Origin: Peptoniphilus harei
GTDB lineage: Bacteria; Bacillota; Clostridia; Tissierellales; Peptoniphilaceae
DNA length: 64,000 nucleotides
Assembly: GCF_900454685.1 (NCBI RefSeq)
Contig: NZ_UATM01000032.1
Coordinates: forward strand, 1,550,001-1,614,000
Direction: 5' to 3'
Below the pieces are notes generated by a model that made no database searches, was not told where the DNA came from, and worked only from the letters and a program-made list of their open reading frames with translations. Position numbers and translations under genes: made by a program. Shown here one piece after another: positions 52,316 through 60,885 of the stretch; positions within the stretch are counted from its first letter, which is position 1, and each line of letters opens with the position of its first letter.

Positions 52316-53950
52316 ATGAAAAATAAAATTTATATAACTGGTCACAAAAATCCAGATACTGATAGCATATGTTCTGCCATAGCCCTTGCAGAATTAAAAA
52401 ACAAGATGGGCGAAGACGCTGAAGCAATTAGATTGGGAAACCTAAATAGGGAAACAGAATTTGTCCTAGACTACTTTAAGGTCCAAAGACCAAGGCTAAA
52501 AACTTCTATTAAGCCACAAGTTCGCGACATAGAAATTGATGCAGCTTACTGTGTCAACCCAAGTCTTTCTATGGCCTCTGCCATGGACCTAATTCAAAAA
52601 AATAATATTAGTTCACTCCCTGTAGTTGATGACGATGACAACTTAATTGGGATAGTGAGTCTTTCCAACATAGCATCAACTTACATGGAAATTTGGGACG
52701 ACTCAATTATTGGCAGGTCTAATACAAGTTTCGAAAATATTTTAGAAGTACTTAAGGGAAAGGTCCTCTATCTTCCCAAAGATCCAAGAAAATTCACTGG
52801 CAAGATGGCTGTCAAAGCCATAAAAAATCAAGACCTTATAAGCGAAGGGGACATTGTAATTGTTGGTGACGATGTAAAGGACCAAGAATCTGTAATAAGA
52901 AAAGGAGTTTCTCTTTTAATCCTAACTATTTCTAGTAAGCTTGACGATGAACTCATGGAGCTTGCAAAAGAAAATAATGTTGCAGTGATTTCAACTGGCC
53001 TATCTACCTTTATGGTGGCAAGACTTTTGCCTCAAGCTGTGCCTGTTGAATATGTAATGACAAGAGATGACCTAGTAGTTTTTCACAAAGACGATTTAAT
53101 TGACGACGTAAGAGAAAAAATGTCTCAATCGAGATTTAGGTCATATCCAGTCCTTGACAACAAGAACAAGGTTATAGGAAATATTTCAAGATACCACTTG
53201 ATTTCAAATTTAAAGAAGAAAATAATTTTAGTAGACCACAACGAGAGGAACCAATCTATTGACGACATTGACGCTGCAGAAATTGTTCAAATTGTGGACC
53301 ACCATAGGGTTGCAAATATCTCCACATCTTCCCCAATTTATTTTAGGAACGAACCTGTGGGATCAACTGCTACAATTGTTTCAAAGATGTTTTTTGAAAA
53401 TGGGATCAAACCATCTCGTGAAGTTGCTGGACTTCTTTGTGCAGCAATCATTTCTGACACCTTACTCTTTAGGTCACCAACTTCAACTGAGACAGATAAG
53501 TATGTCTTAAACAAGATGAAAAAAATTGCAGCCATTGATGTTGATGACTTTGCCATGAAGATGTTCCGTGCAGGCACGAGCCTTGAAGGCAGAAAACCTG
53601 ATGAACTTTTAAAGTCTGATGTTAAAAACTTTTCTGTTGAAGGAGTTAATGTAAGGGTCTGCCAAATTTTTACCATGGACCTAGAGTCAACAGCTTCAGT
53701 TGAAAATGAACTAAAAGAGACCATGGAAAACTTTGTAGCTACATCTGATGCAGAGACTTTCGTCCTAATGATTACAGACATTTTTAAAGAAGTTTCCGAA
53801 GTCATCTTGGCAGGTTCCTTCAAGGAAGCTATTGCAAGAAAATTTGACAAGAACCTAGTTGGAGATAAGTTTTTATCAGAAGGTCTTCTCTCAAGAAAAA
53901 AACAACTTTTACCAAAGATTTCCTCAGCAATATCAGAAGAAATTTCATAA
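52316..53950 (+). CDS. ppaC: Manganese-dependent inorganic pyrophosphatase with CBS and DRTGG domains
   Basis: Hydrolyses pyrophosphate in the cytoplasm. 544 residues: DHH domain start ITGHKNPDTDSICSAIA, then an inserted regulatory part with a CBS half (MDLIQKNNISSLPVVDDDDNLIGIVS), a DRTGG-like domain and a second CBS half (MSQSRFRSYPVLDNKNKVIGNIS), then DHH motif IVDHHRVAN and the DHHA2 domain at the end. Members with this insert are regulated by adenine nucleotides. ATG start with GGAGGATGT. Monocistronic. Confidence 0.95.
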   Translation: MKNKIYITGHKNPDTDSICSAIALAELKNKMGEDAEAIRLGNLNRETEFVLDYFKVQRPRLKTSIKPQVRDIEIDAAYCVNPSLSMASAMDLIQKNNISSLPVVDDDDNLIGIVSLSNIASTYMEIWDDSIIGRSNTSFENILEVLKGKVLYLPKDPRKFTGKMAVKAIKNQDLISEGDIVIVGDDVKDQESVIRKGVSLLILTISSKLDDELMELAKENNVAVISTGLSTFMVARLLPQAVPVEYVMTRDDLVVFHKDDLIDDVREKMSQSRFRSYPVLDNKNKVIGNISRYHLISNLKKKIILVDHNERNQSIDDIDAAEIVQIVDHHRVANISTSSPIYFRNEPVGSTATIVSKMFFENGIKPSREVAGLLCAAIISDTLLFRSPTSTETDKYVLNKMKKIAAIDVDDFAMKMFRAGTSLEGRKPDELLKSDVKNFSVEGVNVRVCQIFTMDLESTASVENELKETMENFVATSDAETFVLMITDIFKEVSEVILAGSFKEAIARKFDKNLVGDKFLSEGLLSRKKQLLPKISSAISEEIS

Positions 53951-53956
53951 GAAGAT

Positions 53957-54000
53957 AAAAAAATAAGAGTCTATCAAGTGATAGACTCTTATTTTTGTTA
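53957..54000. terminator. Bidirectional terminator
   Basis: ATAAGAGTCTATC-AAGT-GATAGACTCTTAT, a perfect 13 bp stem, A-rich before and T-rich after. It sits between the convergent ppaC and His/Cys-tail genes. Confidence 0.95.
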
Positions 54001-54002
54001 GT

Positions 54003-54554
54003 TTAATTGTTACAAGACTCACCACAGCCACATGAACCGTCGTGATCATCATGGGAATCGCACCCACATGAATGGTCATGATCGTGGTCGTGTTGGTGGT
54101 GGTCATTATCCTCTTCACTGTTTTCATCTATATAGACGTTGACTTCTTTTATTCCATAAACTTTTTCAAGTTCATCGGCAAATTCTACTACAGTTTTTTT
54201 GTCAAAGCCATAGATGTAAACTTCGCTTCCATAATTTAAGATTTCTAATTTTAAAATTCCATCATCATAAAGACTTAAGCCCATAAAGTTTAAGGCACTT
54301 TCACCTATAAGATTTTCTAAAATTAATTTTTTAAAGTCTTCATCAATGATGCCTTGCAAGATATACTCGTATCCATTTTCATCTGAATAAACAGCCAAGT
54401 CATCTACAAGTTTTTTTGATTTCTTGTCTTCTTTTAAAACTGTGATTTGATAAGAATCGCACCTATTAAGGTAAATTCTTACAAGGTCTTTTAGGTGTGA
54501 AAGGTCTATGTTTTCATCAATAAAAACATCATTTTCAAAATTTATATAATACAA
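54003..54554 (-). CDS. Uncharacterised protein with His/Cys-rich C-terminal tail
   Basis: 183 residues, not recognised as a named family. Residues 1-145 are mixed alpha/beta, acidic, without membrane segments (MYYINFENDVFIDENIDLSH, GIKEVNVYIDENSEE). The last ~40 residues are a dense metal-ligand tail: HHQHDHDHDHSCGCDSHDDH and GSCGCGESC, with 9 His and 6 Cys. Such tails bind nickel, zinc, cobalt or copper in chaperones, but the role here is unknown. The start is TTG at 54554 behind AGGAGGCATAAA. It follows the DUF4153 gene by 10 bases and ends at a strong terminator. Confidence 0.85.
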   Translation of the reverse strand: MYYINFENDVFIDENIDLSHLKDLVRIYLNRCDSYQITVLKEDKKSKKLVDDLAVYSDENGYEYILQGIIDEDFKKLILENLIGESALNFMGLSLYDDGILKLEILNYGSEVYIYGFDKKTVVEFADELEKVYGIKEVNVYIDENSEEDNDHHQHDHDHDHSCGCDSHDDHDGSCGCGESCNN

Positions 54555-54564
54555 TTTATGCCTC

Positions 54565-56322
54565 CTACTTAGTCAAGAGATAGAATTCAATATAGGCATT
54601 TTCCATCTTGTCTTCATTGCCAAAATAAATATTTGTGAAATAGATTTTATAGTTGTCATCTTCTATTGCTAGGTCTTCTAACTTTATTTGCTCCTTAGTC
54701 TTTTTAAGAGTTTTCAGTTTATCCCTTAGGGCCACTAGATCAATAGACTTCTTAAGCCTGTAGTCACCATTAGCTTTTTTATAAATATTTATTTCTTTAT
54801 TATTTTTTTCAAACTTATAGTCCCCAGATTTCGCTTCCTTATCTAGTGAGTAAACAAAAATAATATTCTTATATCCTTCTATATCTAAATTAAATCCAAG
54901 TTCTCCTTCGTCGACAATGCCATCAGTGTAAGAGTAACCAAGATAAGATTGGTTTTCAACTTTATTAGAGAAGCCAAAGACTCTTGTGAAACTTTCTTCG
55001 CTAAGTTTAAATTCCTTTGGAAGATATTTTAACTCTTCAAGTCTGTCTCTCTTATCCATATAAGAAACTATATCTATTATTTGGTTTTTTACAAAGCTAT
55101 CGAGCTTCACATCAGACCTTATGTCTTCTCCAGCAATCATGTTGTTCTCCTTTAAGAGTTTTTCAAACCTAGCATTTTGTGACCTAGTTCTAAGTCTTGT
55201 TGCAGAGGCTGGCCCAATTCCAGTTATCAATATAATGGCAGCTAAGAAAATTGGCACAGTTATATTTGAATTTTCTCTATAAAAAATATAGTAAATTAAG
55301 GATAAAAATACCCAAAGTCCTACAGCTAATACAATGTATCTGTTTTCTGTAAGTCCATATTCCCCAATTCTTAGGTAAATTGCAAAAAACATCATCCCAA
55401 GCAGAGGGAATAAACTTATTGGAAAAATAATTTTAAATTTATTTATAAATCCAATTGAGTCCACTCTTGAAAGGAAAAACAAGTAAACCACAGAAAAAGA
55501 TGCGAACCAAATTACAAGATTTACTATTAAGTTATTTGGGATTTGCCAAAGTACTAAAATCTTTATAAAGTATGCCAAGAGAATTAAAGCATAAATAATT
55601 ACAAGTGGCGTAAATATATAGACCAAAAGAATCCTAAAGGGTTTGGGATACTTGTAGTCTGTAAAGGAGTCCCTCACCTTTGGAAAATCTTGGAAAAAAG
55701 TTATCACGTTAAATAAGATAAAGGAAAATATTCCAATTCTTAAATAAACTAAGGATCCAAAACTAAATTTAAAAAGTGAATCCAGGGCAAATACTATAGC
55801 AGAAACTCCTACAAAAACTATAAAGCTGTAAATGTTGGAAATTATAAAGGCTCTTAAGATTTTTGCAACATAGGCTACATAGTCTTCGTGATAATTAAAT
55901 TTTGCTACAAAGGAAGATGCCACTATTAGTGATGCTATCAGGGTAAAGAAAACCAAATTATCATCATATTTTGTCAAAGGACCTGCCTCATTAGATACTA
56001 ATTCGTAAATTCCATAAAGTATGGGCAAGCTTACAACATAAGAAATTATTTTTAATAAATTATTATTTTTTAAGTTTTTTAGATCATAAAAATTTCTTAA
56101 TCCTTCATTGAAAAGTCTTATAAATGCATATAAAAATATGGCAAAGATAAAAACTAATCCGTAAGTTATCATTTTATTGTTAAAGTCTTCTGCATTTTGA
56201 TCATAAGTCGCTAGTATCAAAAATATACTTGCAAGTGTAGCTGATATTATTGTAAAGGGAAATCTTTTAAAAGTATCTTTTATACTTTTAAAATCAAGAA
56301 TTTTAATATTAAGTTTTTTCAT
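54565..56322 (-). CDS. DUF4153-type multispanning membrane protein
   Basis: 585 residues. About 10-12 hydrophobic segments cover residues 20-370, with charged short loops; the rest (from about 380) is soluble with Lys/Asp-rich sequence and YKNIIFVYSLDKE-like beta strands. It fits the DUF4153 family of unknown function; I see no catalytic motif. ATG start with GGGAGGTAATT. It probably forms a two-gene unit with the His/Cys-tail gene. Confidence 0.82.
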   Translation of the reverse strand: MKKLNIKILDFKSIKDTFKRFPFTIISATLASIFLILATYDQNAEDFNNKMITYGLVFIFAIFLYAFIRLFNEGLRNFYDLKNLKNNNLLKIISYVVSLPILYGIYELVSNEAGPLTKYDDNLVFFTLIASLIVASSFVAKFNYHEDYVAYVAKILRAFIISNIYSFIVFVGVSAIVFALDSLFKFSFGSLVYLRIGIFSFILFNVITFFQDFPKVRDSFTDYKYPKPFRILLVYIFTPLVIIYALILLAYFIKILVLWQIPNNLIVNLVIWFASFSVVYLFFLSRVDSIGFINKFKIIFPISLFPLLGMMFFAIYLRIGEYGLTENRYIVLAVGLWVFLSLIYYIFYRENSNITVPIFLAAIILITGIGPASATRLRTRSQNARFEKLLKENNMIAGEDIRSDVKLDSFVKNQIIDIVSYMDKRDRLEELKYLPKEFKLSEESFTRVFGFSNKVENQSYLGYSYTDGIVDEGELGFNLDIEGYKNIIFVYSLDKEAKSGDYKFEKNNKEINIYKKANGDYRLKKSIDLVALRDKLKTLKKTKEQIKLEDLAIEDDNYKIYFTNIYFGNEDKMENAYIEFYLLTK

Positions 56323-56412
56323 AATTACCTCCCTTTTTTAATAATATACTAAAGACAATAATTTTTAAAGAATTTCACTTAAACCTTTATCATTGTATCC
56401 ACTTTGACATAT

Positions 56413-57678
56413 TTATTTTTTGTATACAAGTTCTCCTTCAGAGATTGTATATAGGACTTCCCCTCTAAGGGTCTTATCCTTGAAAGGTGTATTAGAAGAT
56501 TTAGATTTATATTTATCTATCTTATATTCACTATCGAGATCTATTATTGCAAGGTCAGCAATTTTTCCTTGGCTTATTTCTCCTCCCTCAAGTCCATAAA
56601 TTCTTGCTGGATTTGTAGACATGAGTTCAATTAATTTCATAAGGCTAATTTCTTCTGTCAAAACTAAATTTTCATAGCAAATTGAAAAAGACGTCTCAAG
56701 ACCGATTATTCCCGATGGAGCCTTAGTTATTTCTTTAGATTTTTCTTCTGCAGTGTGAGGGGCATGGTCTGTTGCAATAATTTCTATTGTTCCTTCTTTT
56801 ATTCCCTTAATAATTCTAAGTCTATCCTCTTCACTCCTTAGTGGAGGATTCATTTTTGCAAGACTTCCATATTCTAAAACTGCAGAATCATTTAGAGCTA
56901 TGTGGTGGGGTGTTACTTCTGCATAAATATTTGCGCCCATTTCCTTTCCAAACTTCACAAGGTCTACTCCAAGTCCTGTGGAAATATGTTGGATAGAAAT
57001 TTTTGCCCCAGTATAGATTGCCATAGCCACGTCTCTTGCTATAAAAGATGTCTCTGCAATATTAGGTGAACCATATATTCCAAGTTTTTCTGAAACTTCT
57101 GAATGGTTTATTCCATTTTGTCCAATTAAGTCTGGGTCTTCTTCGTGGAAGGAAATAATTGCATCAAGGTCTTTGGCCCTGTTCATTGCTTCAAGTATAA
57201 GTTCAGAATTCCTATTTGGGATTCCATCATCAGTGAAGGCAACTGCTCCCCTCTTAAAATTTTCTTCCATATCAACTAGTTCTAAGTCTCCAAAATTTTT
57301 TGTAAGAGCTGAAACTGTAAAAACTTTTAGGGGTAAGTCTCTGGCCTTCTTGTAATGTTCAATTATTTTTTCCTTAGAATCAATTTTTGGACTTGTGTTT
57401 GCCATTTGGACCACACTAGTAAAGCCACCAGCAATGGCAGCTTGGCTTCCTGTCACTAGGTCTTCCTTTTGAGTTTGACCAGGATCTCTAAAGTGAACAT
57501 GGACATCTATTAGGCCTGGGACTACGACTTTTTCTCTTGCATCAATAACTTCTTCCTTGTCACTTGATGCTTCAATATCTTTTGCAATCTTTATAATTTT
57601 CCCATCTTCAATCTTTATGTCTATAACTTCATCTCTTTTAGATACTGGATCAAGAACTCTTCCACCTTTAATTATCAT
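56413..57678 (-). CDS. pyrC: Dihydroorotase
   Basis: Zinc amidohydrolase of pyrimidine synthesis: carbamoyl-aspartate to dihydroorotate. 421 residues with the zinc-ligand HVHFRDPGQTQKEDL, VQMANTSPKID, HHIALNDSAV and ATDHAPHTAEEK, all intact, so it is an active type I enzyme rather than an inactive paralogue. No other pyr genes are in the window. ATG start with AAGAGGAGTTTAT. Confidence 0.95.
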   Translation of the reverse strand: MIIKGGRVLDPVSKRDEVIDIKIEDGKIIKIAKDIEASSDKEEVIDAREKVVVPGLIDVHVHFRDPGQTQKEDLVTGSQAAIAGGFTSVVQMANTSPKIDSKEKIIEHYKKARDLPLKVFTVSALTKNFGDLELVDMEENFKRGAVAFTDDGIPNRNSELILEAMNRAKDLDAIISFHEEDPDLIGQNGINHSEVSEKLGIYGSPNIAETSFIARDVAMAIYTGAKISIQHISTGLGVDLVKFGKEMGANIYAEVTPHHIALNDSAVLEYGSLAKMNPPLRSEEDRLRIIKGIKEGTIEIIATDHAPHTAEEKSKEITKAPSGIIGLETSFSICYENLVLTEEISLMKLIELMSTNPARIYGLEGGEISQGKIADLAIIDLDSEYKIDKYKSKSSNTPFKDKTLRGEVLYTISEGELVYKK

Positions 57679-57729
57679 ATAAACTCCTCTTAAATAAAAT
57701 CTTAAAAAATCAAATAAAATTCTACATCC

Positions 57730-57760
57730 TAAAAAAGACGAGGGTTAACCTCGCCTTTTA
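57730..57760 (-). terminator. Terminator after the CD1247-like gene
   Basis: Minus strand GGCGAGG-TTAAC-CCTCGTC (one G-T pair) followed by T6. It ends the maf-to-CD1247 unit. Confidence 0.9.
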
Positions 57761-57767
57761 AAATATT

Positions 57768-58076
57768 TTATTCTTCTTCTGCCTCTTCTTCGTCTTCGTC
57801 ATAAATTTCTAAATCGTCAAAGTCGAAATCATCATCATAAAGGTCGAATTCAATGTCATCATTTTCATAAACATAATCTTCAAGATCAGCAAGATCTTCT
57901 TCAATAATATCTACATAGTCTTCAATTTCTTCACGAGATTCTCTCATTTCATCGATAACATCACTTAGAATATCTACAAGTTCAGAAATAATTTTTCCTT
58001 CATTTGTAGTAGTGTCTAAATCATATCCATCACAAAGACCTCGTAAGTAAGATATTCTCTTTAATAAATATTCCAT
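57768..58076 (-). CDS. CD1247 N-terminal domain-containing protein
   Basis: 102-residue acidic protein. The first ~60 residues (LLKRISYLRGLCDGYDLDTTTNEGKI) match a small domain common in clostridia (CD1247 N-terminal); the rest is almost all Asp/Glu/Tyr. Function unknown. It follows efp by 23 bases and has a duplicated ribosome binding site. Confidence 0.85.
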   Translation of the reverse strand: MEYLLKRISYLRGLCDGYDLDTTTNEGKIISELVDILSDVIDEMRESREEIEDYVDIIEEDLADLEDYVYENDDIEFDLYDDDFDFDDLEIYDEDEEEAEEE

Positions 58077-58098
58077 GTTTCCTCCAAGTTTCCTCCAA
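58077..58098 (-). repeat. Duplicated ribosome binding site
   Basis: Minus strand TTGGAGGAAAC occurs twice in perfect tandem (11 bases each), directly before the ATG of the CD1247-like gene. Each copy contains a full GGAGG. Confidence 0.85.
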
Positions 58099-58099
58099 A

Positions 58100-58657
58100 T
58101 TAAACTCTAGACATATATTCGCCATCTCTAGTGTCAATTCTTATCATATCGCCTGTATTGATAAATAGTGGCACGTTGAGAGTAAAGCCTGTTTCTACTG
58201 TAGCTGGTTTAGATCCACCACTTGATGTATCTCCCTTCACGCCTGGTTCTGTTTGAGTAACTTCTAATTCAACAAAGTTAGGAGGAGTTACCCTAAATGC
58301 CTTTCCCTTGTAGAAGTTAATAGTAGCCATGTCATTTTCCTTAATAAAGTTAAGAGCATCTTCCACCATGTCTTTTTCTAGTGGGATTTGTTCGTAGGAT
58401 TCTTGATCCATGAAGTAGTAAAGTTCACCGTCAGAATATAGGTATTGCATTTCTTTGTTTTCAATAACAACTCTTTCAAATTTTTCAGATGGGTTAAAAG
58501 TAGTGTCTCTAATTCCACCAGTTAGTACTGATTTAATTTTACTTCTTACAAAGGCAGCTCCCTTTCCTGGTTTAACGTGTTGGAAATCAATAACTTCCCA
58601 AACATCTCCATCCCATTCAAATGTAAGTCCTTTTCTTAATTCTCCTGCGTTGATCAT
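58100..58657 (-). CDS. efp: Elongation factor P
   Basis: Helps ribosomes through proline stretches. 185 residues from ATG 58657 ([18 protein letters not shown]), behind GGAGGATAAT; an upstream start at 58669 would lie in that site. The KOW-like N-terminal domain carries the tip loop [15 protein letters not shown] with the lysine modified in other species, and the two OB domains follow ([20 protein letters not shown]). Located directly downstream of the pilin-like genes. Confidence 0.98.
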   Translation of the reverse strand: MINAGELRKGLTFEWDGDVWEVIDFQHVKPGKGAAFVRSKIKSVLTGGIRDTTFNPSEKFERVVIENKEMQYLYSDGELYYFMDQESYEQIPLEKDMVEDALNFIKENDMATINFYKGKAFRVTPPNFVELEVTQTEPGVKGDTSSGGSKPATVETGFTLNVPLFINTGDMIRIDTRDGEYMSRV

Positions 58658-58671
58658 ATTATCCTCCATAT

Positions 58672-59637
58672 TTAAGTATTATCTTCTATGTCGTAGTAGT
58701 TAAGTGAAATTGGCTGAAATTTTATGTATTCAGGCAACAAATAACCATATAAACTGAAGACTCGTGAAGAATATTTAACTCCTATACCTGAGTTTCTATC
58801 ATATAGGTCTATTAAATATCCATTTAAAGTGCAAGTATTAGCAATTTGTGCATTTTCCTTTAGTATAATTATACCAGATAATGTATTATCATTAAACACA
58901 ACTTTATCATTTATTATGAAAATTTGACCCCTAGTAGATGATAAAAATTTTAAAGTTCCTGACTTTTGAATAATTATATCTTTTTTTGATACATCATAAA
59001 GTGGATTTAATTTTTTGATGTAAGAATCACTTTCTTCATCGTACAATTCTATCTCTTCGAAAATAATATATTTCCCACCCTGATAATCATAAATAAAATC
59101 GCCGTCAAGATATATTTTTTTATTATTTTTATCTGTCCAATCATCGCATGCAAATTTTTCTCTTAAATTATTTAAAGCTTCTCCATTTACTTTAGATGAA
59201 TTTAGAATTCCATCTTCTTCCTTATAAATTTTATTTATGTAGTGACCTCGAATCCTCCCGTCCACAAGAGTATCCTTATATTTGATTTGACTCTTGAGGC
59301 TAATTAAGTCTATATCCTTATTTTTTTCATCTTCATAATCTTCTTTCTTAAAATTAAGACTTAAGAGTTCAGTATCTTCTGGAAGTTTTTTTATCTTTAA
59401 CTTATTAGAGGAATCTTTAAAAATAAAATCTTCTAGGTCTTTTTGAAAGTCATCTTGTGAGATTTTTATATTAAGTGTTGACTCTAAAGCATAGTTTGCT
59501 TGAAGAGACTCCAGTCTATTTTTACTTATGTAAGTAGAACCAGACATGTAGGAGTAAATAAAATAAAAAAAGATTGCAAGGAGGCTAATGAGTAAAATTG
59601 TAAAAATATAAATATATCCCTTTTCTCTTTTACTCAT
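58672..59637 (-). CDS. PilX-like protein of a pilin cluster
   Basis: 321 residues from ATG 59637. The N-terminus [20 protein letters not shown] and the following single membrane segment resemble minor pilin-assembly (PilX-like) proteins, but the glutamate at +5 of a classical prepilin is absent. The large outer part contains a hydrophobic beta-rich C-terminus ([26 protein letters not shown]) of the kind seen in bactofilin or adhesin-like folds. It overlaps the preceding gene by 8 bases. Confidence 0.65.
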   Translation of the reverse strand: MSKREKGYIYIFTILLISLLAIFFYFIYSYMSGSTYISKNRLESLQANYALESTLNIKISQDDFQKDLEDFIFKDSSNKLKIKKLPEDTELLSLNFKKEDYEDEKNKDIDLISLKSQIKYKDTLVDGRIRGHYINKIYKEEDGILNSSKVNGEALNNLREKFACDDWTDKNNKKIYLDGDFIYDYQGGKYIIFEEIELYDEESDSYIKKLNPLYDVSKKDIIIQKSGTLKFLSSTRGQIFIINDKVVFNDNTLSGIIILKENAQIANTCTLNGYLIDLYDRNSGIGVKYSSRVFSLYGYLLPEYIKFQPISLNYYDIEDNT

Positions 59638-60136
59638 AAAGTCTTGACCTCTTTGCAATCTTTCTTATAATTTCTTCTTTATCCTTATATCCAATTTTTA
59701 TAGAAAAACAATCTCCTTCATCATCAATAGAAAATGAAGAAATGTTATCTGCTAGTGCATTGACTCCGTCGGACTCAATCTTTTCCGTTTTGCCTAACCT
59801 GTCCCTCAGAAGAGAATACCTGTAAACTTTATTGTTCTTTAGTCCAAAGAAAACATAATTAAATTTATTTTCAACTGGCTGGATAAAATAAATTTTTCCA
59901 TCAACAACTGTATAGTAATCACTTGAAGTGATCTCATCTTTTATGTAACCCAAGGCGTAGGACAAGTCAGATGAAATATTTTCATTTTCATAGGTTTTTG
60001 TCAGGGCCTTCTGAGACACTCCCAAGATTGATGTTATTACCATCCCAATTATTAAGAGCATGGCCATGGACATAACAAGTTCAATCAGTGAATAGGCCTC
60101 CCTTTTTGAGGTATACCTCCATCTTAATCTCTTCAT
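59630..60136 (-). CDS. Prepilin-type protein (PilW/ComGF-like)
   Basis: 168 residues with a class III signal: basic leader ending KREA, then YSLIELVMSMAMLLIIGMVI, with glutamate at +5. The rest is a small beta-rich pseudopilin body ending in a basic tail ([15 protein letters not shown]). ATG start behind GAGGTTCTG. It overlaps the preceding pilin gene by 56 bases. Confidence 0.82.
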   Translation of the reverse strand: MKRLRWRYTSKREAYSLIELVMSMAMLLIIGMVITSILGVSQKALTKTYENENISSDLSYALGYIKDEITSSDYYTVVDGKIYFIQPVENKFNYVFFGLKNNKVYRYSLLRDRLGKTEKIESDGVNALADNISSFSIDDEGDCFSIKIGYKDKEEIIRKIAKRSRLYE

Positions 60137-60461
60137 CAGAACCTCGTCTCTTTCCCCTTAAAATTATATGGTCTAACTTATCTTCTGACTCCTTCTCAAC
60201 TTCAATCTTAAATTTATCATTAAAACCATCGGCATCATCAAAGTGTAAATCTAAGTCTTCATTATTGTAGGAGCTACCAATTACTTCTTCCATTCTAGAT
60301 GACATGAGGCTTATAAGTTCTTCCCTCTCGCCGATATAAGTCTGATTCTTTAAAAGACTTATTACATTAGGAAGAATTGTTGACGCTATTAGTGCCAAGA
60401 GAACAATAGAAAATAAAACTTCAAGCATTAAGTTGCCCTTGTGCTTATTCTTTATAATCAA
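60081..60461 (-). CDS. Prepilin-type protein (PilV-like)
   Basis: 126 residues. Leader ends KHKG, then NLMLEVLFSIVLLALIASTI with glutamate at +5, a prepilin signal. Small soluble part. The start is TTG at 60461 behind AAGGTGAATTTTA; it overlaps the preceding gene by 17 bases. Confidence 0.82.
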   Translation of the reverse strand: MIIKNKHKGNLMLEVLFSIVLLALIASTILPNVISLLKNQTYIGEREELISLMSSRMEEVIGSSYNNEDLDLHFDDADGFNDKFKIEVEKESEDKLDHIILRGKRRGSDEEIKMEVYLKKGGLFTD

Positions 60462-60885
60462 TAAAATTCACCTTACCTGTCACTGGCTGTATTGTAATCT
60501 TATATTTCTTATCTCCAATGGAAAAAATCATTGTTCCAGCTGATGATTTTTCATTTACATAAGAGGGCTTACCCTTTTTTGAAAAAGTAATTTCGCTGAG
60601 GTTTGTGGACTCTAATTTAAGAAGAGAATTAAATTTAACTTCTTTTGACTTTTTACCAAATTTTATTGAGTAACCTTGGTCATTTAAAGTCATTGAAGTC
60701 CTCAAATTATTTATTTGAGAATAATTTTTTAAAAATTTTAAATCAAGTGCTAGTTCTTTTACTTGTTCTCTAGCCTGAACCCTGTCCCTTATTTTAAAAT
60801 TAAGTCCTCCAATGCTAAGTAAAACTAAAATTATGCCTATGCTAATCACTAACTCAATTAGGGTAAAGGCTTTGTTCTTCTTCAT
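60445..60885 (-). CDS. Prepilin-type protein (GspH/ComGD-like)
   Basis: 146 residues from ATG 60885: MKKNKA followed by FTLIELVISIGIILVLLSI, the classical prepilin peptidase site and membrane helix. The soluble part fits GspH/FimT-type minor pilins. It overlaps the membrane-anchored gene upstream by about 32 bases. Confidence 0.86.
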   Translation of the reverse strand: MKKNKAFTLIELVISIGIILVLLSIGGLNFKIRDRVQAREQVKELALDLKFLKNYSQINNLRTSMTLNDQGYSIKFGKKSKEVKFNSLLKLESTNLSEITFSKKGKPSYVNEKSSAGTMIFSIGDKKYKITIQPVTGKVNFIDYKE

